NCBI RefSeq assembly: GCF_000814675.1
Contig: NZ_JWIG01000025.1
Span: forward strand, 186,001 to 250,000
Origin: Pseudoalteromonas distincta
GTDB taxonomy: Bacteria > Pseudomonadota > Gammaproteobacteria > Enterobacterales > Alteromonadaceae
Length of the DNA: 64,000 nucleotides
Direction of reading: 5' to 3'
In this document: positions 46,259-54,923 of the stretch, piece after piece
Numbering within the stretch: the first letter of the stretch is position 1
How the letters are laid out: each line of letters opens with the position of its first letter
Notes under the pieces: model-generated
What the model was told of the DNA's origin: nothing
The model's input: the letters and a program-made list of their open reading frames with translations, nothing else
Database searches by the model: none
Program-made: the position numbers and the translations under genes

Positions 46259-47137
46259 TTACGAGTAAAACATTTTTTCAATTTCAGAGCACAATTTAGT
46301 TCGGTATATTATTGAGGCACGCAGCAGCTCAGCATCGCTCTCACTGAGAAGTGGTGCTCGTGTCTTCTTGTCAAAACGTTGCGGCATTTCCTCAAATAGT
46401 TGTTCGTGGAGTCGTTTAATGTCATCAAAAATTTTGACCGATTGAGAGAATAAAAAAATCTTACTGTAATCGTTTTTTTTTAACGAGGCCAAATATTTTA
46501 GTAAAATGACCTGTCGTGCCGTTTTATTTTTAAATGAATGCTCAATTTCAACTGCTGCAACAGAGCCATCTAGGAGTCGCACAGCACCATCCACAGTTCG
46601 TGCATCAGATAGGTTATTAATACGTTTAAATTCAGGCTCGGTAATGAATCCACTCCACATTGGGGCGTACGTTTCATCACTGTGATAATTATGTATACCG
46701 CGCAACATTACAAATGCGTTTATAAGGTTGTGTGCTACATTATTTTGGTTGAACTGCAGAGCAGGGTTTTTATTACTCCTAAAATACACGTCGATGCCCA
46801 TTAACTCCTCGGCAAATTTGGCAGCAGTATAGGTAGGCACATAGACGCGACCATCTGGACTGCGGTGTGTTTTTACTACACGCAGTAAACCATCTTTTTC
46901 TAGCCTGTTTAGGTGTTCCAACGCGAGGCGATGATTAATGCCGTAGAGCCAACGCACAATGCCTGGTGTAACAATAGAAAACCGAATTGCAATAAGCACC
47001 GAGACCTTGGTTCTGTTAACCCCTTTTTGGTGGTTATTTTCGCCTAGATAATACCGCATATTAATATCAAAATAGCGAGGGTAGTGAGTATGAAGCGGGT
47101 TTTTCGTTTCTAAATCTTTTGATGGTTGCTGAGTCAA
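46259..47137 (-). CDS. Replic_Relax/MobC-like plasmid protein (winged helix plus nuclease-like fold)
   Basis: 292 residues. An N-terminal winged helix (about 45-105: VTPGIVRWLYGINHRLALEH, LEKDGLLRVV) is followed by a domain containing DGAVRLLDGSVAAVEIEHSF and KNKTARQVILLKYLASLKK, an arrangement like the PD-(D/E)xK-type core of replication-relaxation proteins and some MobC proteins. Such genes accompany plasmid replication or mobilisation. It converges with the initiator gene, and its promoter faces the hairpin-rich region. The family call is tentative. Confidence 0.55.
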   Translation of the reverse strand: MTQQPSKDLETKNPLHTHYPRYFDINMRYYLGENNHQKGVNRTKVSVLIAIRFSIVTPGIVRWLYGINHRLALEHLNRLEKDGLLRVVKTHRSPDGRVYVPTYTAAKFAEELMGIDVYFRSNKNPALQFNQNNVAHNLINAFVMLRGIHNYHSDETYAPMWSGFITEPEFKRINNLSDARTVDGAVRLLDGSVAAVEIEHSFKNKTARQVILLKYLASLKKNDYSKIFLFSQSVKIFDDIKRLHEQLFEEMPQRFDKKTRAPLLSESDAELLRASIIYRTKLCSEIEKMFYS

Positions 47138-47228
47138 TTCAAAAATCCTTTTGGTGAGTTAATTATTAAAATTAACTAGCACCGCAACACAAAAATTATC
47201 ATCATTTTATAATTATATTGCCGTTTTT

Positions 47229-47739
47229 CATTCCGAGATGCTCTGGCAGCATGTACGGAATGATTGTCGCGATAATTATCGCAACAAAAGCCGCTTTCAG
47301 CGGATGGCCTCGTCGCTTCGCTACTCAACCATAGGTCTAAAACGCCCGTCAGCTCTGGTGTTGCTCCGCAACGAGCTGGCTCAACGCGCTATCGCGCTAG
47401 CGTTTTATACCCAGCGCGAATGCACCGAGCTACGCTCTGTACTGACCGCCATACTGCCGCTTCAGACAATGCGATGGGTGCCCCATTATCCGCATTTTTC
47501 TTCGCTTTTATTTTCTGACGAAAATTATGGTTCGATATCAATTTGTGCCAAATTTTAATCGAATTTCGCTGATGCGAAACACTATCGCGGTCAGTACAGA
47601 CCAGCTGTACATTCGCGCTTTCTCCATGTGTCTACGGCTTCGCCTACACCACATTACGCGCTTGTTGGCCTCATTCTGAGGCGCTATTTTGCAGTTTTTC
47701 GTGCCGAAAAATGCGATCTAAAAACCTGTCTTGCAGACA
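47229..47739. other. Hairpin-dense non-coding segment
   Basis: About ten short inverted repeats follow one another. They include CATTCCG/CGGAATG with nested ATGCT/AGCAT (47229-47262), the perfect palindrome GCGATAATTATCGC (47269-47282), CCGCT/AGCGG (47291-47303), CAGCT/AGCTG with nested GTTGC/GCAAC (47350-47378), ATGGG/CCCAT (47474-47486), TTCGC/GCGAA (47565-47578), GCCTC/GAGGC (47668-47682), and TTTTTC/GAAAAA (47695-47711). It is GC-richer than the flanks. An oriT or other structured replication element is possible. Confidence 0.55.
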
Positions 47740-47944
47740 AAAGCCGCCTTCAAATTAAACTTATTAATAAACTTTTTAGATAAAGAGGAGAGGGTTTTTA
47801 CTAAAAAAATTAAGTGAAAATAGAAGAAAAGTGAATGCCTTATTCAAACTGTTTGTTGCTGAGCTGCGCAGTCAAACAAGTTTGTTTTTTATCACGAAAT
47901 CATTAAATTTGAAAGCATTAATTAATGATTATTAAGGTTTAAAA

Positions 47945-48142
47945 ATGAAAAACGACGCTAATGATATTGCTATTAATCCAACAACAGGACTACCTATCAC
48001 AAATGCCAGTACTAATATCGTAGATGTTGGTGGCAATGTGGTGGGCCAGCCAGACAGGGTAATGACTGTTTATGAAATTGAAGAGTCGATAGGTGACTCT
48101 ATAGAACATGATTCTTTTGATGCTTTTGATGACGGTTTTTAA
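47945..48142 (+). CDS. Unknown small acidic protein (65 aa)
   Basis: 65 residues, very acidic at the C-terminus (EHDSFDAFDDGF), no membrane segment, with N-terminal ITNASTNIVDVGGNVVG. It overlaps the next gene by one base (TAATG), so the two form an operon. The upstream region ends TTAAGG about 5 bp before the ATG. No family is recognised. Confidence 0.55.
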   Translation: MKNDANDIAINPTTGLPITNASTNIVDVGGNVVGQPDRVMTVYEIEESIGDSIEHDSFDAFDDGF

Positions 48143-48387
48143 TGTCCAAAATTTTAAAGGCTTTTAGCCAATATCGAATAGAAATTACCTATTCGATTAT
48201 CGCATTTAGTGGCTCAGCTATATTGTGTTTACAGTTCCAATCCACTGAAAACTTCGCTTGGTTTATCGCTCTAAGTTTTTTTTGCACTAGAATGATAACA
48301 GGTATCTATAACTACGAATATTATCGAAAAAGTAACACCCCAAGCATGAAGGTCATGCTTAAGCATCTCCTTATTAAATTTGTATAA
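48142..48387 (+). CDS. Unknown small membrane protein (81 aa)
   Basis: 81 residues with two hydrophobic segments (about 14-30 and 38-53) and a basic C-terminus (KVMLKHLLIKF). Its start codon overlaps the stop of the 65-residue gene. A good terminator follows. Unknown function. The pairing of an acidic soluble protein with a small membrane protein is noted without a functional claim. Confidence 0.55.
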   Translation: MSKILKAFSQYRIEITYSIIAFSGSAILCLQFQSTENFAWFIALSFFCTRMITGIYNYEYYRKSNTPSMKVMLKHLLIKFV

Positions 48388-48411
48388 CCCTTGTTTATTT
48401 GTCCTAAACGC

Positions 48412-48443
48412 AAAGCGCTCTGAGTTAATCAGGGTGCTTTTTA
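48412..48443 (+). terminator. Terminator of the two-gene unit at 47945-48387
   Basis: AAAGCGCTCTGA pairs with TCAGGGTGCTTT (two G-T pairs), followed by T residues. Confidence 0.75.
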
Positions 48444-48814
48444 GTTTTATATGTATGTAAGTTACTGACCAGCCAGCCTTTAAGCTAGTTAAAATATTTT
48501 AATTCGACAAATATCAACGTATAAATTATGAAATATAAGATATCGGGTTTGGGTTTGTGGGTACCATCACTTAAGCTGATTTTGAGTCACAGATTGAGAA
48601 TAATAACTACAATTTGAAGCAAAGTAGGGCACAAAAATTGATATTTTTTGATTAGAGCTTAACTTTAAATTTAGAGTAAGAGTATTTTCAGTTAGTGCCA
48701 GAGTAGGTCGGATAAGCTAAGAGCCATCAGGCGGAGAAAAACACTTTATCAATTATTATTTTATCGAGTGGCTGGAGAGTGCCATGAGCGGATGCTCATA
48801 ACCTAAGTCACTTG
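48444..48814. other. Intergenic; right part is a cassette-end-like (attC-like) segment
   Basis: No gene. From about 48700 to 48820 the minus strand reads GTATAACAAGTGACTTAGG, with an internal hairpin ATGAGC/GCTCAT (48782-48800 region). This resembles the end of a gene cassette whose core overlaps the stop codon of the VOC gene. Confidence 0.4.
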
Positions 48815-49195
48815 TTATACGCGTTCCTCAACTTTCCAAGGAGGATTTAAGCGGTTTTCACCTGCCCAGTAAAGTTTGATTTTATTACCAGACGGATCTT
48901 TAAGTATTGCTTCTTTCCACAAGTACCGTTGCTCTGTCGGCTGTTGTTCAAACTGAAAACCTTTTTTGGTCAACTCAGCACACAGTTCATCAAGTTTTTC
49001 ATGCTCGAAGTAAATCACAGAACTGTTTTCAAATTCACTGGATTCGAGTGATAAGGAAAAAGTAGAATTCCCATCTGGGCAAGAAAACCTTGTGTAATGG
49101 GGCGTATCGACAATTTGAGTGAAGCCGAGTTTTAGATAAAAGTTAACAGCAACATCCATATCTTTTACTGGTAAAGTAACCTGGTTAAGTTCCAT
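48815..49195 (-). CDS. VOC (glyoxalase/bleomycin-resistance-like) family protein
   Basis: 126 residues, one VOC fold. The start MELNQVTLPVKDMDVAVNFY and the end AILKDPSGNKIKLYWAG fit dioxygenase-like or resistance-like VOC proteins. His and Glu metal ligands are incomplete (the first usual His is Gln/Val here), so enzymatic activity is uncertain. The stop codon lies within GTATAAC, a cassette core-like heptamer. A GGAG ribosome binding site precedes the ATG. It is likely a cassette-borne gene. Confidence 0.75.
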   Translation of the reverse strand: MELNQVTLPVKDMDVAVNFYLKLGFTQIVDTPHYTRFSCPDGNSTFSLSLESSEFENSSVIYFEHEKLDELCAELTKKGFQFEQQPTEQRYLWKEAILKDPSGNKIKLYWAGENRLNPPWKVEERV

Positions 49196-49208
49196 TTAAA
49201 CTCCTAGC

Positions 49209-49315
49209 GTATAACTTTTCAATAACGGGCGCAGGCACATAAGCATAATAGCGAAGCCGCCCTGCGTGTATGCGTCCCAGCGAACGTAGTGAGCGAGTTT
49301 ACTGAGTTGTTATGC
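49209..49315 (-). repeat. attC-like site between two cassette-like genes
   Basis: On the minus strand GCATAAC (49315-49309) and GTTATAC (49215-49209) bound a 107-bp GC-rich segment that ends CGCCCGTTATTG. The first heptamer overlaps the stop codon of the upstream gene (TAA at 49312-49310), as in integron cassettes. No integron integrase is in the window. Confidence 0.45.
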
Positions 49316-49759
49316 ATGTTTATATACAGAGTGAGTTGTGTTTTTAAAACAGTGTAAGGCGATAAAGGCCCCTAAAGTTAAACTAGCCACACTGCACAAA
49401 TAATTTAAGCCATAGATTATCGTTTCCATTCGGCTCTCACTGTCGAGAAAAACATAACACGAGGAAATTATGTAAAGTAAAGCTATAACAGAGCTCCCAA
49501 TTTTATAGGAAATCTTTGACGTGTTAAAAGCAGCGAACAGCAATGCTACTGAAAAAAACACACTTGAAAATGCTCCGATGTAATAAGCTGAATCTTGGAA
49601 TTGATAACCTAATTCTTCATTTCGTAACATGACAAAAGGGGATATGAAACCGATTAATTCGGCTAGAATTGGTCCACTAAATAGTCCAAAAATTAAAATT
49701 TTAAGAGCACGGATCACTACACCTCCTTCTAAATGTATAACAACTTTATCAGAGGACAC
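49310..49759 (-). CDS. Four-helix membrane protein of unknown function (cassette-like)
   Basis: 149 residues with four hydrophobic segments (about 15-35, 50-68, 78-98, 110-135). No known family. Its stop codon overlaps the GCATAAC core of the attC-like site, and it lies in the same orientation as the VOC gene. A plausible ribosome binding site (GGAGG) lies a few bases before the start on the minus strand. Confidence 0.55.
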   Translation of the reverse strand: MSSDKVVIHLEGGVVIRALKILIFGLFSGPILAELIGFISPFVMLRNEELGYQFQDSAYYIGAFSSVFFSVALLFAAFNTSKISYKIGSSVIALLYIISSCYVFLDSESRMETIIYGLNYLCSVASLTLGAFIALHCFKNTTHSVYKHA

Positions 49760-50262
49760 TTTCCCTATTTTAGCGCGAAAATGTCCTTATTTTGTTTACC
49801 TACATTAATAGCAAACAGTTTAAGTTATTGCCAGCTATAAATATTATGCTTACTGTAGCTTATATAAATATGTAAAAAGGGAAAAGTTTCCATTTATTAT
49901 TACTAAGTTAATGACGACTCACCCGGACGACCGGTTTTCGCTCTAAGCGGACTAGAAAAATTTCACAAAATTTATTAATTAAATTTATAAATTCTTAAAC
50001 ACTAGGATGATTAAAAATTTATTGCCAAAAGAATTCTGGAATCAAATTTAGATTAGATCTATTTAATAAAATTAGAGGGCTAGTGCTTTTTTAAATCATG
50101 CAATTGATAAAAAACTTTAGTCTCGTTGTAACTTCAAGATACCTTAGAGAAGCCAGAGCAAATTGATGGCATTTTAAGTTCAGGCAGAACCAGACTCAAC
50201 TACTGAATCTGGTTCGTGCTATAAATAAGCTCGTCATCATATTTTTAAATTAAAGCTGTTAT
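49760..50262. other. Intergenic with one terminator-like hairpin
   Basis: No gene. GAACCAGA (50186-50193) pairs perfectly with TCTGGTTC (50207-50214) and may terminate the copper cluster read from the right. A short piece near 49925-49960 (ACCGGTTTTCGCTCTAAGCG) resembles fragments near 59510 and 61780. Confidence 0.5.
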
Positions 50263-50994
50263 TTACCTAACAAACATCCAAATACCGGCAGCTATCATAA
50301 ATAAGTTTTCTGTTAGAGAGATAAACCCTAGTGGTACGTTACTGTCACCGCCTACACACGCACATTTTAACTCTCGTTTATCTATATAGACTGCTTTTAT
50401 CACTGAAACAGCACCAACCCCACCTATGAATAATGAAATAGGGGCAATAATATAGGCTGGTAACCCGGCTATCATTCCAATGCCAACAAATGCTTCTAAA
50501 AATGGGTAAACATAAGCGTACCTGACTACTTTCATAGCGACTAAGTCATAGGTTATAAATGAATTAGTAAAGCTAAATAAGTCTTGAAGCTTTTGTATTG
50601 CTAACACTGCCATTGTTAGGGCTACAAACAGTTCAGCGGTTTGCATTGATAATAAGCTATTATCCGATGCAAAACTAAATGCCACACTAAGCAAAAAACT
50701 AACCGAAAAAATCGCAATCACGGGCGTGTAAGTTGTACCTTCTTGGGCTGCTTGTGGCTTATTAAAGTAATCACGTAAATCGTCGTAGCCACCTATACGT
50801 TTATTATCAATAAATGCTTGAGGTGTAGTTTCTACACTGTGTTGTTTTTTAAATTCATCTGTTTGCTCTCGAGAAGTTAAAAGCTGATCATCAACTGTAT
50901 ATCCCTCTCGCTCTAGTAGGTCTTTTGATTTTAAACCAAACGGACAAATATGCTCATCTGTTGCCATTCTAAAAAGTTGGGCTGATTTACTCAT
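50263..50994 (-). CDS. Glutaredoxin-MauE/DoxX fusion membrane protein
   Basis: 243 residues. The N-terminal 80 residues are glutaredoxin-like, with a CPFG active-site-like motif (about residue 17) and the substrate-binding VETTPQAFIDNKRIGGYDDL. The C-terminal part has four or five transmembrane segments of MauE/DoxX type and a CACVGG motif (about 212-217) between helices. Such proteins are thought to handle disulfide or electron transfer at the membrane. Last gene of the copper cluster. A role in copper-linked thiol chemistry is inference. Confidence 0.75.
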   Translation of the reverse strand: MSKSAQLFRMATDEHICPFGLKSKDLLEREGYTVDDQLLTSREQTDEFKKQHSVETTPQAFIDNKRIGGYDDLRDYFNKPQAAQEGTTYTPVIAIFSVSFLLSVAFSFASDNSLLSMQTAELFVALTMAVLAIQKLQDLFSFTNSFITYDLVAMKVVRYAYVYPFLEAFVGIGMIAGLPAYIIAPISLFIGGVGAVSVIKAVYIDKRELKCACVGGDSNVPLGFISLTENLFMIAAGIWMFVR

Positions 50995-51022
50995 GCTTTA
51001 CTCCTTATGTTATGCGGTTTAT

Positions 51023-51535
51023 TTATTTATTTGAATTGAAATCTGGAACAGCTCTTAATTGTGCTTGAGCATTGGTTTGTGCAATGCCGTTTTGCTCTAT
51101 ATCTTTTAGGAGCCATTGCATTTCTTTTATTTCTCGCTCTTGGGCTTCAATTATATTTGTAGCAAGCTTTTGAACGCGTTTATCTTTGATTTTTGCCCTG
51201 TCACTGGTGAGTATGGCAATTGAATGATGTGGGATCATCGCCGACATCCATGAGCTATCATCAACAGTCACTTGTGAGCGAACTAAAAATAAACTTCCTG
51301 CAAATACGGCAACACTAGCAATGAGTACTGTTATATTTTTCTTTTTATCTTTATACATATTGAGCATGAAAAGTAGCATTATCACTGCCATCGTGGCTCC
51401 CATATAAAGCGCCATATAAGTACGAGTTTCACTAAAATAAACATGACTAAGTTGGTAGGTGTTCAAATACATCAATACAAACATGGTTATTGTGGATGTT
51501 GCTATCATTAAAAAAAATTTTGAATAGTGTGACAT
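51023..51535 (-). CDS. DUF305 family membrane protein
   Basis: 170 residues. Three N-terminal transmembrane segments (about 8-27, 41-60, 68-86) precede a DUF305 four-helix-type domain with SAMIPHHSIAILTS and AQEREIKEMQWL, whose Met, His and Glu residues are candidate metal ligands. DUF305 proteins occur in copper-resistance clusters and at least one (CopM) binds copper. Position between the DUF411 and MauE genes supports a copper role. Confidence 0.8.
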   Translation of the reverse strand: MSHYSKFFLMIATSTITMFVLMYLNTYQLSHVYFSETRTYMALYMGATMAVIMLLFMLNMYKDKKKNITVLIASVAVFAGSLFLVRSQVTVDDSSWMSAMIPHHSIAILTSDRAKIKDKRVQKLATNIIEAQEREIKEMQWLLKDIEQNGIAQTNAQAQLRAVPDFNSNK

Positions 51536-51668
51536 TGTATTGCTCCTTAAAAGTTTTGTATTTTGTTTTTACATGTGAGTAATTTTTACACTATCAAGCT
51601 CACAAATCAGTGTTTCCTGTTGTGTAAAATGGGTATTTAATAATTAACTCAAGAATTATGCCGTTAGG

Positions 51669-52187
51669 CTAAAATTGCTCGCTGGATTTACTTATGTATC
51701 TGTAGGTTTCTTCATTTGAGTTGTCAGTGAGTAGTTCAATATTATATTTGTGAAATATACCCTCCATTTCCATTCCGGGAGTGCCAATAGGCATGGCTGG
51801 TACACTTAAGCCTGTAATGTGCGGAGCGTGTTGCCCAGATAAAAACTGTTTTATATGTTTAACGGGAACATGACCTTCAAATACAAATCCATCGGCTGAC
51901 ACGGCTGTATGGCATGAGCGCATATTAGGTTTTATTTGATACTGAGATTTAATCGACCCCATGTCATTAACGTTAATTGCTTTTGTTTGAATATTGTTTT
52001 CACTCAAATGAGCAATCCACTTATTACAACATCCACAATTTTTACTTTTATAAACGGTAAGCTCAATTTCAGGTTTTTCTGAATTTTCATAGATTATTGA
52101 TGTTTTATGCTGTTTTTCGATACTCATTGCCGAAAATGACATAGTTAATGATAAAAAAAACGCTGAGGTAATGTAGATTACTCGCAT
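51669..52187 (-). CDS. DUF411 periplasmic metal-binding protein (CopG-like)
   Basis: 172 residues. A signal peptide (about 1-23) is followed by a thioredoxin-like DUF411 domain with KSKNCGCCNKWIAHL (about 49-63), a further conserved Cys in MRSCHTAV, and GHVPVKHIKQFL. The C-terminal Met-rich GTPGMEMEG is a possible copper site. Such genes are recurrent companions of copper-resistance operons. It is in the cop operon, 10 bp before the next gene's stop. Confidence 0.85.
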   Translation of the reverse strand: MRVIYITSAFFLSLTMSFSAMSIEKQHKTSIIYENSEKPEIELTVYKSKNCGCCNKWIAHLSENNIQTKAINVNDMGSIKSQYQIKPNMRSCHTAVSADGFVFEGHVPVKHIKQFLSGQHAPHITGLSVPAMPIGTPGMEMEGIFHKYNIELLTDNSNEETYRYISKSSEQF

Positions 52188-52197
52188 TGTTAACTCC

Positions 52198-52686
52198 TTA
52201 ATTAGACCAGTGAATATGAGTGATTTTCCAACCTTTATCGGTGTTTTTTAATGTGATTGATTCCATTCCCGTAGACTTAATATCTTTCCCTTTATACTTT
52301 CCTTGAGTTTTACTTCTTGAAATTGAGTAAGCTATGTCTCCATTTGTGTGAACTTGATGCTCTAGCAGTTCACTATCAACTGCACTTAAGAATTTCATAT
52401 CCGCTATCATATGATGGTTCGCGTATACATCTGCAGAACGCTCAACAATTCCGCCTTCAAAAATGACGACATCGTCGGCCAGTAATTTACGGGCACCTTT
52501 GGCATCGCCTTGTTTTAGGGATGCATGAAATAAGCTAACTGCCTTTGCAGCTTCGCTATCAACATTAACAAAGACCCAGCCTTTTTTTGTGTGCTCTTCA
52601 TGGGTGTGTGCGTTCACAGCAAAAGAACTAACAGCGCTAAAAATTAGTAGCAATAAAATTTTTAAATTAGAGGATTTAATTAACAT
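52198..52686 (-). CDS. Periplasmic NTF2-like (SnoaL/DUF4440-type) protein
   Basis: 162 residues. A signal peptide ends near residue 26 (VNAHTHEEH), which leaves a His-rich mature N-terminus. A cone-shaped NTF2-like domain (about 40-160) contains FHASLKQGDAKGARKLLADD and WKITHIHWSN. The exposed HTHEEH and the terminal HIH could bind copper (inference). It sits within the cop operon between copD and the DUF411 gene. Confidence 0.75.
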   Translation of the reverse strand: MLIKSSNLKILLLLIFSAVSSFAVNAHTHEEHTKKGWVFVNVDSEAAKAVSLFHASLKQGDAKGARKLLADDVVIFEGGIVERSADVYANHHMIADMKFLSAVDSELLEHQVHTNGDIAYSISRSKTQGKYKGKDIKSTGMESITLKNTDKGWKITHIHWSN

Positions 52687-52709
52687 ACATTTTCCTTTTT
52701 TATTAATCG

Positions 52710-53618
52710 TTAAATAGGCGGACCAACAAGTGTTGTAAATACACTTGTTGTAATAAGTACAAATAGGGCAATTAATATTTCAACAGTGATCGAGCGTTTT
52801 AATATACTTATATGGTGTTGTTGAGTGATTTGCGGGACTAAAAAAAGCTTATGCCATGCACCTAGTAACAGCATCGCGCTGACGAGTAACAGCTTTAATA
52901 AAATTAGTTGCCCATAATTTGATGTAAACAATGCAGAAAATGACTCTAGGTACTGCAGGAGCAGAGTTAAGCCCGAAATAAGTAGTACAAATACAATAAC
53001 AATAGCGAGTTGACCAAAGTAATGCATTAACCGCTTTACTTCACTGGTAGGTAGTAAAGTGCAGCTTTTGTAAAGCGGCCACAATGACCCTAACCAGCTC
53101 GCAATGGCAATAAGGTGAAAGGTTAAAATACTTTTCACTAACCCATTTTCATTTGCACTGTGCCCAGTAAAAGTGAAGCTATAAGCGATAAACCCAAGCA
53201 TGATTAGTATAACGGCAACGTTTTTATAACCTGCTACGTTATCATCTGATTCCACACTCCACATACATGCGCTAATTAGAGCAATAATAAGCGCTGGTAT
53301 TCTAAACGTTGCTTGGTCACCTATGACTGATTGCCAAACAATTTCAAGCATAAAGGGGTCAAACATTCCCATAAAGCCTGATTCAGCCATTGCTCCAGCT
53401 TCTATTGGTACTTGTAAAAGTGCAGCAATACTACCTGTAACTACACACGTAATTTGCCAACGTTTTAAGAACTGATAAAAGCTAATTAAGTGATGCCCTG
53501 CAACATTGCTGTTGCCACACATAAAGCGCATTAATAAAGTGCCCGCAAGCCCTGAAATTGCGATATAGCTTGCTAGTTTTAATAATAGTAAGAGTACTGA
53601 CCATTCACTTAATTGCAT
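52710..53618 (-). CDS. copD: Copper resistance membrane protein CopD
   Basis: 302 residues with about eight transmembrane helices. It matches the CopD family in length and by the helix containing LVKSILTFHLIAIASWLGSL, whose His is conserved. CopD cooperates with CopC in copper transport across the inner membrane. It ends with LVGPPI. The start lies 11 bp after copC. Confidence 0.88.
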   Translation of the reverse strand: MQLSEWSVLLLLLKLASYIAISGLAGTLLMRFMCGNSNVAGHHLISFYQFLKRWQITCVVTGSIAALLQVPIEAGAMAESGFMGMFDPFMLEIVWQSVIGDQATFRIPALIIALISACMWSVESDDNVAGYKNVAVILIMLGFIAYSFTFTGHSANENGLVKSILTFHLIAIASWLGSLWPLYKSCTLLPTSEVKRLMHYFGQLAIVIVFVLLISGLTLLLQYLESFSALFTSNYGQLILLKLLLVSAMLLLGAWHKLFLVPQITQQHHISILKRSITVEILIALFVLITTSVFTTLVGPPI

Positions 53619-53629
53619 TATGTTGCTAC

Positions 53630-54037
53630 TTAATGATTATGTTTGCTGTGGGTATTAGATTGTACTTGCATCATCTTATGCGATTCACTTTTGTGTACCA
53701 TAAATCTAAACGTGTCGGTCATTTTATGTCCATCACCACCCAGTGCTGTCCATTTAACCGTGTAAGTGCCTTGGACTAAGCTCGGCAATGACCAACTAAA
53801 GTCTGTGCTTGGGGTAGAGCTTGGTTTGAAATCAAAGTTTATTGATTTATTTTTTTCATCTTTGATGATGACTTTTGCTAGCCTTACTTCACCACCAAAA
53901 GTTAACGAAAGTTGCTCTGGGCTTTTCATTAACATGGCTTCTTGCGCAGGTGTTGATTGCTTGAGTGATATATGCGCTGATGCGGAAAATGTAAGTACTA
54001 AACCTAAAATAGCTACTGCAGAATTAAAAAACTTCAT
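53630..54037 (-). CDS. copC: Periplasmic copper-binding protein CopC
   Basis: 135 residues. A signal peptide is cut before HISLKQSTPAQ, which gives the mature N-terminal His that binds Cu(II) in CopC. The beta-sandwich contains LSLTFGGEVRLAKV and TVKWTALGGDGHKMTDTFRF. The C-terminal tail is Met/His-rich (HKMMQVQSNTHSKHNH), an extra likely copper site. It is located between copB and copD. Confidence 0.93.
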   Translation of the reverse strand: MKFFNSAVAILGLVLTFSASAHISLKQSTPAQEAMLMKSPEQLSLTFGGEVRLAKVIIKDEKNKSINFDFKPSSTPSTDFSWSLPSLVQGTYTVKWTALGGDGHKMTDTFRFMVHKSESHKMMQVQSNTHSKHNH

Positions 54038-54059
54038 AATTACCTCTTATTTAAAATGA

Positions 54060-54923
54060 TTAAAACCAAAATTTAATACCCGTAACAAATGCGGTGTTGT
54101 TGCTACTTTGTCCACTTGATGTGGCATAGTCGGCGGTATTGCCAAATTTATTGCTCCATTCAACGCCAATATAGGGCGCAAACTGGCGTGTAAATTCATA
54201 ACGAACCCTAAAGCCAATCGCGCTGCTTGATAGGCCACTTCCAAGTTCGTTTTGTTTATCGTTTTTGCCATAAAGTGTAATTTCGGCTCGCGGTTGTATA
54301 ATTAGCTTTTGCGTGAGTAATAGTTCGTACTCTGCCTCTAACGTAAATGCGGTATTGCCTCGCTCACCTACGTATGCTGTCATATCAAGTTCAAACCAAT
54401 AAGGGGCTAAACCTTGTAAGCCAAAAGCCAACCATTGCCGATTTTCACCTTCTTTATTGTAATCAAGACGAACACCTGCTTGAGTATCCCAATATGCTGA
54501 TACGGCGTGACCCCATAAAATATCGGTTTGGTTTTCTTCAATACTTCCTTCGCTGAAATCACCCTCGGTTTTAATTACCAATCGATCAAAGGTAGTGCCG
54601 TACCATGCTTGTAAGTCAAATACACCTGCGTTTGCTTGCTCGTTATATTCAAGACGATCGCCTAGTAATGCGTAAAATGGATGCTCATCAGCGAGTGTTA
54701 ATCGCTCATTGCCCTCAAGCGCATATGGGCCTTCTGTTAAAGTTGTTCCCGCAGAGTAAGCATGGGGGTCTCTTGCATCTTTAGGTGCACTTCCTCCTTG
54801 TGGTTGCATCTTAGCGCTATTCATTTGTGCCATTTCACTTTGCGCTAATAAAGGGAAACTAATTAATGAAGCCCCTGTTAACATTAATAAACCTAATGAT
54901 TTAGATAGTTTTAATTGTTTCAT
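54060..54923 (-). CDS. copB: Outer-membrane copper resistance protein CopB
   Basis: 287 residues. A signal peptide (about 1-27) and a short Met/Gln-rich linker (MAQMNSAKMQPQGG) are followed by a beta-barrel with LTEGPYALEGNERLTLADEH, LQAWYGTTFDRLVIKTEGDF and the C-terminal VTGIKFWF (final Phe). The N-terminal Met-rich region is shorter than in plasmid CopB/PcoB. It overlaps the copA stop by 4 bp. Confidence 0.92.
   Translation of the reverse strand: MKQLKLSKSLGLLMLTGASLISFPLLAQSEMAQMNSAKMQPQGGSAPKDARDPHAYSAGTTLTEGPYALEGNERLTLADEHPFYALLGDRLEYNEQANAGVFDLQAWYGTTFDRLVIKTEGDFSEGSIEENQTDILWGHAVSAYWDTQAGVRLDYNKEGENRQWLAFGLQGLAPYWFELDMTAYVGERGNTAFTLEAEYELLLTQKLIIQPRAEITLYGKNDKQNELGSGLSSSAIGFRVRYEFTRQFAPYIGVEWSNKFGNTADYATSSGQSSNNTAFVTGIKFWF

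Noticed and set aside
47238-47558. A 106-codon open frame on the plus strand in the hairpin-dense region
   Set aside because: No ribosome binding site, composition unlike the neighbouring genes, and the frame runs through consecutive inverted repeats. It is most likely a by-product of the palindromic sequence.
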